Shown here piece by piece: positions 48,027-55,709 of a stretch of DNA of 59,783 bases. The translations under genes were made by a program, and so were the position numbers. Each line of letters starts with the position of its first letter. The stretch's first letter is position 1. The DNA lies in the NCBI GenBank assembly GCA_029256485.1, contig JAQSXU010000010.1, positions 1-59,783 on the forward strand. Reading direction: 5' to 3'. The notes under the pieces were generated by a model. It did no database searches. It saw nothing but the letters and a program-made list of their open reading frames with translations, and was not told where the DNA came from. The DNA comes from Clostridiaceae bacterium (GTDB taxonomy: Bacteria; Bacillota_A; Clostridia; Clostridiales; Clostridiaceae).

Positions 48027-49445
48027 ATGGAAAATTTAATTCATAAAAACAGATGGAAAATACTTGGCGTAGTGGTATTGGGAACACTTATGTCAACTTT
48101 GGACAGCAGCATTGTAAATGTGGCTCTTCCTGTAATGTCAAAACATTTGGAGGCTGGACTTGACAGCATCCAGTGGGTTGTTACCAGCTATCTTATAGTC
48201 ATATCAGCTTTTATTGTTATTTTTGGAAAAATAGCAGATAGAAAGGGAAAGTCTAAAATATTTTTGATTGGCTTTATAATATTCGGTGTGGGCTCACTAT
48301 TATGCGCTCTTTCGAATAATCTGGGATTTCTTATTTTTTCAAGAATATTTCAGGCTGTGGGTGCTTCAATGTTTATGGCCACCAATCAGGGACTGATTGC
48401 AGCTGTTTTTCCTCCTAATGAAAGAGGAAGAGCACTAGGTTTATCAGGAACCACAGTGGCACTTGGCACAATGATGGGACCTCCTATTGGTGGAATTATA
48501 GTTGAAATTTTTAATTGGCAGTCTATTTTTCTTATAAATCTTCCTATTGTCATAATCGGCCTGGCCATGGGATTAAAATTGCTGCCTAAAAAAGAGGTTC
48601 AGGAAAAATCAGAAGGATTTGATATTAAAGGATCTGCATTTTTTATTATTTTCATCGTTTCATTATTATGGTCGGTTTTAAACGGCGAAGAGATGGGATG
48701 GAGAAATTACTTCATTATAAGTGGATTTATTATCAGTATTATAAGTTTAATTATTTTTTATTTCACTGAAAAAAAATCTGAAAACCCTATGCTGGATTTT
48801 TCAATGTTTGATAACAAATTGTTTGATATAAGTCTTTTTTGCGGCTTTATATCTTTTTTAGCTATGTTCTCCATGAATATAATTCATCCATTTTACCTTC
48901 AATATATTATAAAGGTATCTCCGGGAATGGCTGGATTATTAATGATGGTATCGCCAATTTGCTTAGGAATTGTGGCACCTATAAGCGGGTATGCTTCAGA
49001 TAAGATTGGTTCAGAAATTTTAACAGTGATAGGACTTACATGTATTGCACTTGGACTTGTTCTAATAGCATTTTTGAATGGGCAATCAAGTTATGGTGAT
49101 ATAATTTCAAGAGTTGCATTAATAGGAATAGGCAGCGGATTATTTCAATCTCCTAATAATTCTATAATAATGTCATGTGTTCCTAAAAATAAATTAGGAG
49201 TAGCTGGAAGCATAAATGCACTTATAAGAAATATGGGAATGGTTTCAGGAATAGCATTTTCTGTAGTGCTGCTTTATAACAGAATGAGTTATAAAATAGG
49301 CTATAAGGTTACAACCTTTGTAGAAGGACAGAACCAGGCATTTTTGTATGGAATGAAGGTAGTTTATATTGCCGCAGCATTTATATGTGTAATTGGGGTA
49401 ATTATGACAGTGATGAGAATGTACAGCAGAAAATGTTTAGATTAA
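48027..49445 (+). CDS. MFS transporter, DHA2 (EmrB/QacA-like) drug exporter
   Basis: This 472-residue protein has at least twelve, probably fourteen, hydrophobic segments. Motif D1-like TLDSSIVNVALPVM, motif A GKIADRKGKSKIF, and motif C-like ALGTMMGPPIGG with WQSIFLINLPI identify the EmrB/QacA drug:H+ antiporter family. AGAAATGGAGTT is upstream of the ATG. It is alone. A divergent resistance regulator is not adjacent, although a TetR gene lies 1.1 kb downstream. Confidence 0.87.
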   Translation: MENLIHKNRWKILGVVVLGTLMSTLDSSIVNVALPVMSKHLEAGLDSIQWVVTSYLIVISAFIVIFGKIADRKGKSKIFLIGFIIFGVGSLLCALSNNLGFLIFSRIFQAVGASMFMATNQGLIAAVFPPNERGRALGLSGTTVALGTMMGPPIGGIIVEIFNWQSIFLINLPIVIIGLAMGLKLLPKKEVQEKSEGFDIKGSAFFIIFIVSLLWSVLNGEEMGWRNYFIISGFIISIISLIIFYFTEKKSENPMLDFSMFDNKLFDISLFCGFISFLAMFSMNIIHPFYLQYIIKVSPGMAGLLMMVSPICLGIVAPISGYASDKIGSEILTVIGLTCIALGLVLIAFLNGQSSYGDIISRVALIGIGSGLFQSPNNSIIMSCVPKNKLGVAGSINALIRNMGMVSGIAFSVVLLYNRMSYKIGYKVTTFVEGQNQAFLYGMKVVYIAAAFICVIGVIMTVMRMYSRKCLD

Positions 49446-49515
49446 AGGAGTCAACTGGATTAGAATTCATTTCAATGGCTCCATAAATATATCTTAAATA
49501 ATAACCCGGATATAG

Positions 49516-49689
49516 CTGCTTGGAAACAAAGGCGTAAAGAAAGTAGTTTTGGGCTTTACGTCTAATGACACCTGCGGCTATGATGTAAATTTACTTCAAG
49601 AAAGGGATACAACCTTATTTGTTATGAAGGATAAGGCACATTTATTCATTAACAATAAATTCATGTTTCCAGTATTGTCTCACGCATAA
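49516..49689 (+). pseudogene. C-terminal remnant of a possible GNAT-type acetyltransferase
   Basis: An open frame without a start, after a TAG at 49513, reads LLGNKGVKKVVLGFTSNDTC, then GYDVNLLQERDTTLFVMKD and NKFMFPVLSHA to a TAA at 49687. The G-F-T-x-N-D-T pattern followed by D-T-T-L-F-V resembles the end of a clostridial acetyltransferase family, but I am unsure of the family. The N-terminal two thirds are missing. Confidence 0.4.
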
Positions 49690-49696
49690 CAGAACT

Positions 49697-50488
49697 TTAT
49701 TTGATTATTTCTATTGCAGTCATAACCGCACCCATGGCCATAAAGCATATACCTACAACCTTATGTAAAGTTTTTTCATTAACCTTATTGGCATAACGAG
49801 AACCTAGAATTCCACCGGCAACAGCTCCAAAGGATAGGAATACACCTAGTATAAAGTCTATGTTTCCTCTAACTGCATAACCTGCAGTGGAGGAAAGAGC
49901 TGTTATTGCCATTATAAGAGTAGATGTACCAATAGCTTTATGGAGAGGAAATGACATTAATACAATTAATGCCAGAAGTATCATAACTCCGCCGCCTGCT
50001 CCAAATATACCGCTTAAAATGCCTATGCCTAATCCTATAATTAAGGCGGCTAGTATCTTCTGCCATTGCGATTTAAAATTGATAAACTTTTTTAATGTAC
50101 CTGAAGAATCATTTTTTTCTTTATAGCTTTTATGAATCATGGATATACCAGCAATAACTAAAACAATTCCAAAGCTTGAGGACAAATTGCCTTCTCCCAT
50201 TTTACTTGCAAAGGATGCACCTAGCTGAGCTCCAATAATAGAAGTTAATGCTATCCAAATACCTGATTTAAGCTCTATATTGCCATTTTTATAGTAAGAA
50301 TAAGCTACTGTTAGAGAAGCTATAACATCCACAAAAAGACTTGTACCTATTGCAGTATGAACGCTGGCTTTGAACAGCATGGTTAAAGCAGGTACTATGA
50401 CCATAACTCCGCTGGCACCTATAAGACTTGTTATACCTCCGGTGACAATACCAATACATATTGCTAGTAAATAAAATACTAAATTCAT
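49697..50488 (-). CDS. TSUP family transporter (sulfite exporter TauE/SafE-like)
   Basis: This 263-residue permease has eight hydrophobic segments and the duplicated glycine-rich motifs GGITSLIGASGVMVIVPALT and GILSGIFGAGGGVMILLALI, hallmark TSUP repeats. It is 23 bases downstream of a TetR regulator on the same strand, with AGGAGA before the ATG. The pair may export a sulfur oxyanion or organic acid sensed by the TetR protein. Confidence 0.9.
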   Translation of the reverse strand: MNLVFYLLAICIGIVTGGITSLIGASGVMVIVPALTMLFKASVHTAIGTSLFVDVIASLTVAYSYYKNGNIELKSGIWIALTSIIGAQLGASFASKMGEGNLSSSFGIVLVIAGISMIHKSYKEKNDSSGTLKKFINFKSQWQKILAALIIGLGIGILSGIFGAGGGVMILLALIVLMSFPLHKAIGTSTLIMAITALSSTAGYAVRGNIDFILGVFLSFGAVAGGILGSRYANKVNEKTLHKVVGICFMAMGAVMTAIEIIK

Positions 50489-50511
50489 AAAATAGATCTC
50501 CTCTGAATCTC

Positions 50512-51078
50512 TTATTTAATAGATAATTTAATAAATTTAACTAAAAAGCTGATGTTTTCTTTCTTATCATCTGGATGTAATTCATACATTGCTAATGTGC
50601 ATATTAATAATGATTCTTCCAGTCTTGTATCTATATTAGAACATTTATTAAGATTTTCTTTCTTATTAAGACAATTAAAAAAATTTGACAATATTAACAT
50701 TAAGCTGTTCTTTAAATCCTTAATTTCATCATCTTCTATCAATTCAGTCTCTGTAGTGTTAATTAAGTCTTTTCCCAAACCGCTCCTTGCCTCAATATCT
50801 TCATAAAGTGTACTTATGAATTCACTAAGTTTTTCTTCTGGAGAAACAGCAAGATCTCTAACAGCATCAAGCTTTTGAAATGTATTTTGCCAGCTTTCCT
50901 TAATAATGCTTATATAAAGCTGCTTCTTATTTCCATAGTAGTTATATAGAGTTCCTACAGCTACACCGGATTTTTTGGATATCATTCTCATGTCCACGTA
51001 GGAATAGCTGTACTGAACAAACAACTCAGCAGCACAATTTCTAATAGTTTTTTCCACATCTTTTATTATCTTTGGCAT
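50512..51078 (-). CDS. TetR/AcrR family transcriptional regulator
   Basis: This 188-residue regulator has the N-terminal HTH IRNCAAELFVQYSYSYVDMR followed by KKSGVAVGTLYNYYGNKKQL (about 10-55) and an all-helical ligand domain. GAGGTGTGAT precedes the ATG. A 16-base operator-like palindrome is at 51097-51112, 18 bases upstream, so it probably represses itself and the TSUP gene. Confidence 0.88.
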   Translation of the reverse strand: MPKIIKDVEKTIRNCAAELFVQYSYSYVDMRMISKKSGVAVGTLYNYYGNKKQLYISIIKESWQNTFQKLDAVRDLAVSPEEKLSEFISTLYEDIEARSGLGKDLINTTETELIEDDEIKDLKNSLMLILSNFFNCLNKKENLNKCSNIDTRLEESLLICTLAMYELHPDDKKENISFLVKFIKLSIK

Positions 51079-51096
51079 AAATCACACCTCTTTATT

Positions 51097-51112
51097 ATGA
51101 ACAACTGTTCAT
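51097..51112 (-). promoter_or_regulatory. TetR operator candidate
   Basis: ATGAACA and TGTTCAT form a perfect inverted repeat separated by AC. Its place just upstream of the tetR start codon is typical for autorepression by this family. Confidence 0.65.
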
Positions 51113-51250
51113 TTAAACCACAACATTATTATATACTATTGTTTTTTATTTGTAAATAATTCATAACACAAATATGCACTTTAACACATAAACTATAGGG
51201 AATTTTAATATAAATTTATTAGATTTATGTGATAAAGGCGGCGATAATTG

Positions 51251-51898
51251 ATGGTTACTAATAATACAGAGGATAATGAAAAGAAAATTGAGGTTTCTCC
51301 TACAGAGGATTTAATGAGGGAGCATGGGGCTTTACATCGTATATTGCTGATTTACAAAGACGCACTAAAATATTTAAAGGGTCAGAAAGTTAACAAGCAA
51401 ATTAATATTTATTTTATTATCTATAATACTGCTTTAATAGCACAGCAATTTATTGAAAATTATCACCAAAAGCTGGAAGAACAATATGTTTTTCCTAAAC
51501 TTTCGGAAAATCATAAATATATTGGACTTATTAATACTCTGCGGAATCAACATGATGCAGCTCATAATTTAACAGAAAATATACTTGATTTTTCATCAGT
51601 AAAAAATACTTATTATTTTAATAGCAGCCCTCAATTAATTGAACTGCTGTCATTATATATAAACATGTATGATGCTCATACTACCCGTGAAGATACAGTT
51701 ATTTTTCCCACTTTCCATGAATTAGTAACTCCAGATGAATTTAAAGAACTGGGTGAACGCTTTGAGGAAGTTGAAGAAGAGAAGTTTGGTAAGGATGGAT
51801 TTAAAAGAATAGTCAATGAAGTTGCAAAAATAGAGAAAGTATTGGGTATTTATAATTTAGCTCAGTTTACCCCTAAGGAAAAGGGCCTTATTATTTAA
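51251..51898 (+). CDS. Hemerythrin domain-containing protein
   Basis: This 215-residue four-helix protein has iron-ligand patterns at LMREHGALHR, ENYHQKLEEQYVFPKL (H-x-x-x-E-type), RNQHDAAHNLT and DAHTTREDTVIFPTFHE, matching HHE hemerythrins that bind O2, NO or iron. ATG at 51251 follows AAGGCGGCGAT; a TTG one codon earlier is also possible. Its stop codon lies inside the terminator stem. Confidence 0.88.
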   Translation: MVTNNTEDNEKKIEVSPTEDLMREHGALHRILLIYKDALKYLKGQKVNKQINIYFIIYNTALIAQQFIENYHQKLEEQYVFPKLSENHKYIGLINTLRNQHDAAHNLTENILDFSSVKNTYYFNSSPQLIELLSLYINMYDAHTTREDTVIFPTFHELVTPDEFKELGERFEEVEEEKFGKDGFKRIVNEVAKIEKVLGIYNLAQFTPKEKGLII

Positions 51899-51915
51899 AT
51901 AGTAAGGTCCTTTTT
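51881..51915 (+). terminator. Terminator overlapping the hemerythrin stop codon
   Basis: AAGGGCCTTATTATT pairs with AGTAAGGTCCTT, with small bulges, around TAAAT, followed by TTT. The 5' arm contains the last codons and stop of the hemerythrin gene. Confidence 0.75.
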
Positions 51916-52003
51916 AAGCTTAAATTAATTTGTACAATGAATTAGTTTATTATATAATGTACATTGGTCTGCCAATAATGCATTTAACGCAGGAGGAAGT
52001 ATT

Positions 52004-52924
52004 TTGAATACAAATGTAATAAATCAGGTAATTATGTTAACTCTTATGATGATGGTAGGGGTTATTTTAAGAAAAATAAAGATCATTACAGATGAGGTCA
52101 ACAAAGGGCTTTCAAATATTTTAATGAATGTGACATTGCCCTCTATGATTTTATATTCCTTTAATTTTAACTTTTCAATGGATATGTTTAAAAGTGCTGC
52201 AATGGTATTTTTATACTCTATCTTAATACATATTATTTTGATAATTTTAAGTAAATTATTTTATTATAAATTTGAAGGATCTGAGAAGAATGTATATACA
52301 TTTGCTACAGTGTTTTCAAATTGCGGCTTTATGGGTTATCCTGTGATACAAGGAATATTTGGGAATGTAGGAGTATTTTATACATCAATTTTTACAATTC
52401 CATTTAATATATTTATGTATTCTTACGGAGTTATACTTTTTACAGGTGAAAGGGATTGGAAAAGTATAAAAAAGAATCTTATAAATATGCCGCTTATATG
52501 TATTTCCATAGGAATTATAATATTTCTTTTTTCTATTAAGCTCCCTTCACCAGTTATTAAAACTTTAGGCAGCATAGGGAATATGACCACTCCAATATCA
52601 ATGTTTATAATAGGAGCTATGCTTGCGGATGTTAAATTAAAAGATATGTTTAATGACGTTCCTATTTACTATGCAAACTTTATAAAGCTTATAGCTGCTC
52701 CCATAATAGTTTACTTTGCACTGAGATTATTAGGTGCTGAAAAAACACTTCTTTATATATGCGTGATTTTAGCATCAATGCCAACTGCAAGTTTAATAGG
52801 GGTACTGGCAGAAAGGTATAATGTAAACAAGGAAATTGCTTCAAAATGTGCTTTTTTAACTACTATTTTATCTATGATAACCATACCCGCTGTTATATCA
52901 TTGATGGATCTGCTTACAAAATAA
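52004..52924 (+). CDS. AEC family transporter (auxin efflux carrier-like)
   Basis: This 306-residue permease has ten hydrophobic segments. The conserved GYPVIQGIFG and GNMTTPISMFIIGAMLADV identify the AEC/malate-permease family. It starts with TTG at 52004, 9 bases after AGGAGGAAG. Family substrates in bacteria include malate, malonate and other dicarboxylates. It is monocistronic. Confidence 0.85.
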   Translation: MNTNVINQVIMLTLMMMVGVILRKIKIITDEVNKGLSNILMNVTLPSMILYSFNFNFSMDMFKSAAMVFLYSILIHIILIILSKLFYYKFEGSEKNVYTFATVFSNCGFMGYPVIQGIFGNVGVFYTSIFTIPFNIFMYSYGVILFTGERDWKSIKKNLINMPLICISIGIIIFLFSIKLPSPVIKTLGSIGNMTTPISMFIIGAMLADVKLKDMFNDVPIYYANFIKLIAAPIIVYFALRLLGAEKTLLYICVILASMPTASLIGVLAERYNVNKEIASKCAFLTTILSMITIPAVISLMDLLTK

Positions 52925-52967
52925 AGAGAATCTTCCATAAAAACTTTTTTGTATTAAAGGAGAAGTT

Positions 52968-53308
52968 ATGAAACATAACGCTAAAGCTGTAATAATTGAT
53001 TCATTTAAATAATTATTAAATAAGAAATCCATATTTTTTGAGGAATTATCAATAGAAATTCCACAGAACAGAACCTTTGAAACCTGGGGCGGATTATGTA
53101 AAGATACCAAGATGGAATTAAATCCAAATAGGACAGTAAAAGCTGACCGCATAACTTTTCAGACAGGTGAAAAAGATGTATTTGCCATAAGTGTAATAAA
53201 GTTTTTAATCTCATTGAGAATAATAATAAATGTCCACACTGCCGAAGCAGGGATTGGGAGATATTATGCGGGAAAGAGTTTATGATCAAGGAAATTGTTG
53301 CTTGCTAA
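52968..53308 (+). pseudogene. Broken gene ending in a HypA-like zinc ribbon
   Basis: ATG at 52968 (AAAGGAGAAG upstream) encodes MKHNAKAVIIDSFK and hits an in-frame TAA. The same frame continues as KSIFFEELSIEIPQN and FETWGGLCKDTKMELNPN. A frameshift near 53175 then moves to a frame reading CICHKCNKVFNL, CPHCRSRDWEILCG and KEFMIKEI before TAA at 53306. The two CxxC pairs and GKEF-I-K-I ending match the zinc ribbon of HypA hydrogenase-nickel chaperones. The N-terminal half is less clear. Confidence 0.5.
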
Positions 53309-53335
53309 ATTAGAGTTTGTAAATTTAAAGATTAA

Positions 53336-53375
53336 ATAAGGGATGGAGCTGACATTATCAGCCCTATCCCTTATT
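53336..53375 (+). terminator. Intrinsic terminator after the broken gene
   Basis: AATAAGGGAT and ATCCCTTATT pair around an inner GCTGA/TCAGC hairpin, followed by TTT. Its survival suggests the broken gene decayed recently. Confidence 0.8.
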
Positions 53376-53411
53376 TTGTATTTAATATAGATTTTTTCCC
53401 ATAAGTATATG

Positions 53412-53454
53412 TTGACTATAAAAAAAACAATGATATAATTAATTCGTATGCGAA
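53412..53454 (+). promoter_or_regulatory. Promoter and MarR-type operator of the ABC exporter operon
   Basis: TTGACT (53412-53417) and TATAAT (53434-53439) are 16 bases apart. The near-perfect palindrome TTCGTATGCGAA (53443-53454) lies immediately after the -10, at the expected start point, a standard autorepression site for MarR proteins. Confidence 0.6.
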
Positions 53455-53533
53455 ATAATCTTATACAAATATTACTTGTCCAAACTAATTTTAAAAGAAG
53501 ATAAAGAAATTTATCTATTATAGGAGGATAAAA

Positions 53534-53977
53534 ATGTACACAGGTAATTCAAAAGCTGAGGTAGCAAGGCTGTTTTTTGAAGTAAACAAAAATTTTAAAC
53601 ACTGCATGCGTAAAAATTTTGATGATGCTGGATTAACAATTCCTCAAACTATGGTTGTTTTTACACTGCTTAAATCTGGTGAAATGAAGATTAGTGAGTT
53701 AAGTAATCAGGTTAACCTATCCAATAGCACGGTTTCCGGCATAATTGACAGATTAGAAAAACAGGGACTGGTTGTAAGAACAAGAAGTGAGGAAGATAGA
53801 AGAACAGTTTTTGTAAGTGTAACTGGAAAGTTCAAAGAAGTACATAAGGGCTTCCACAAACAAATAGAAAAAACCTTTGAGGATTCACTTAGCTCAGGTA
53901 CTCCTGAAGAGATGGAGAAAATAATTGAAGGATTGAATATTTTAAAAAGAATATTGAGTGACAAAAAGGAGAGTTAG
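53534..53977 (+). CDS. MarR family transcriptional regulator
   Basis: This 147-residue winged-helix regulator has the recognition region MKISELSNQVNLSNSTVSGI, then IDRLEKQGLVVRTRSEEDRR for the wing. It is typical of multidrug-sensing MarR proteins. AGGAGG precedes the ATG. It is followed by two ABC exporter subunits (5 bases, then an ATGA overlap), so it should control that exporter in response to its substrate. Confidence 0.92.
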   Translation: MYTGNSKAEVARLFFEVNKNFKHCMRKNFDDAGLTIPQTMVVFTLLKSGEMKISELSNQVNLSNSTVSGIIDRLEKQGLVVRTRSEEDRRTVFVSVTGKFKEVHKGFHKQIEKTFEDSLSSGTPEEMEKIIEGLNILKRILSDKKES

Positions 53978-53981
53978 TTTT

Positions 53982-55709
53982 ATGTTAAGACTATATAAAT
54001 TTTTAAAGCCCTATTCTGCAATGGTAATAGGTGTAGTAATTTTTGTAACTTTACAAGCTCTAGGAGATCTTTATCTTCCAACTTTGATGTCGGATATAAT
54101 AAATGATGGAGTTATGCAGGGAGACACAAGCAAGATTTTCCACATTGGAGGAATAATGCTTTTAGTTGCTGCAGGAGGAGTTATTTGTTCAGTTATGGCC
54201 AGCTTCTTATCAGGAAAATCTTCATCAGGGCTTGGAGCAATATTAAGAAGTAAAGTATTTAAAAGAGTTGAGAGCTATTCATTACATGAATTTGATAAAA
54301 TAGGTACAGCAACTCTTATCACTAGAACAACAAATGATATCACACAAATTCAAACAGTTACTGTTTTAATAATGCGTATGATGATTAGTGCGCCTATTAT
54401 GGCTATTGGTGGTATTACCATGGCACTAAGGAAGGATAAACCTCTTACATTGGTTTTAGCAGTTGCATTACCTGTGCTTGCATTGGTTGTGGGGCTTATT
54501 GCATCAAAAATGATACCGCTTTTCAAATTAGTACAGGTAAAAGTTGATAAAATCAATCTTGTTTTACGTGAAAAGCTTACAGGAATAAGAGTTATTCGTG
54601 CTTTTAATACAGTTGATAGAGAAATTAAGCGTTTTGATGAGGCTAACGTAGACCTTACAAATAACTACATTAAGGTTAATAAAATAATGGCATTCATGAT
54701 GCCTTCCATTATGCTTATCATGAACCTTACTTCCCTAGCTGTTCTTTGGTTTGGAGGCATACGTATAAGCGAAGGAACTATGGATTTAGGTGCACTTTCT
54801 GCATTTACCCAATATGCTATGCAGATTATGATGTCAATGCTCATGCTTGCAATGATGTTTATCATGGTTCCTCGTGCGCAAGCTGCGGCAGTAAGAATTA
54901 ATGAAGTATTAGATACTGTACCTGAAATAATAGATGCCAAAGATACAAAGGACAGTTTTGATGTTAAAGGATATGTTGAATTCAAAGATGTAACCTTTAG
55001 TTATCATGGAGCTGAAGAACCAGCCCTTAGAAACATTTCTTTTGCAGCAAAACCAGGTGAAGTAACTGCAATTATTGGAAGTACAGGTGCTGGTAAATCT
55101 ACTTTAATAAATCTAATTCCAAGATTTTATGATATAGAAAGCGGCAGCATTTTAGTTGATGGGGTAGATGTCAGGGAGATTTCCCAGGAGAATCTTCGAA
55201 ACAAAATAGGTTTTGTACCTCAAAAGGCAATTCTATTTTCAGGAACAGTAACTGAAAATATTAAATTTGGGAATGATAATGCAACGGATGAAGAGGTTAG
55301 ACATGCTTCTGAAATTGCACAGGCTGCTGATTTTATAGCTTCAATGGATGGAGGATATGATCACGAAATTGCTCAAGGTGGTACTAATGTATCTGGTGGT
55401 CAAAAACAACGTCTTTCCATTGCACGTGCGTTGGTTAGGAAAACTGAAATATACATTTTTGATGATTGCTTCTCAGCTCTTGACTTTAAAACAGATGCAA
55501 AACTTAGAGCTGCACTTAAAAAGGAAACCATGGAATCAACTGTAATTATTGTTGCACAAAGAGTTGGTACCGTAATGGATGCTGATAGAATTATAGTATT
55601 AGATGAAGGTTCTGTTGTAGGAATGGGAACTCATAAAGAATTATTAGAAAAATGTGATGTATACCGTGAAATTGTTTCCTCACAACTTTCAGAGGAGGAG
55701 TTAGCATGA
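53982..55709 (+). CDS. ABC transporter, ATP-binding/permease subunit (degenerate-site NBD)
   Basis: This 575-residue half-transporter has six TM segments (about 1-320) and one NBD. Walker A is GSTGAGKS (about 366), the signature is VSGGQKQR and Walker B ends FDDCFSALD. The catalytic Glu after Walker B is Asp (about residue 495), as in the inactive-site subunit of heterodimeric exporters (BmrC/BmrD, TM287/288 type). The ATG at 53982 follows AAAAAGGAGAG. It overlaps the partner gene by ATGA. Likely a multidrug or peptide exporter. Confidence 0.92.
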   Translation: MLRLYKFLKPYSAMVIGVVIFVTLQALGDLYLPTLMSDIINDGVMQGDTSKIFHIGGIMLLVAAGGVICSVMASFLSGKSSSGLGAILRSKVFKRVESYSLHEFDKIGTATLITRTTNDITQIQTVTVLIMRMMISAPIMAIGGITMALRKDKPLTLVLAVALPVLALVVGLIASKMIPLFKLVQVKVDKINLVLREKLTGIRVIRAFNTVDREIKRFDEANVDLTNNYIKVNKIMAFMMPSIMLIMNLTSLAVLWFGGIRISEGTMDLGALSAFTQYAMQIMMSMLMLAMMFIMVPRAQAAAVRINEVLDTVPEIIDAKDTKDSFDVKGYVEFKDVTFSYHGAEEPALRNISFAAKPGEVTAIIGSTGAGKSTLINLIPRFYDIESGSILVDGVDVREISQENLRNKIGFVPQKAILFSGTVTENIKFGNDNATDEEVRHASEIAQAADFIASMDGGYDHEIAQGGTNVSGGQKQRLSIARALVRKTEIYIFDDCFSALDFKTDAKLRAALKKETMESTVIIVAQRVGTVMDADRIIVLDEGSVVGMGTHKELLEKCDVYREIVSSQLSEEELA

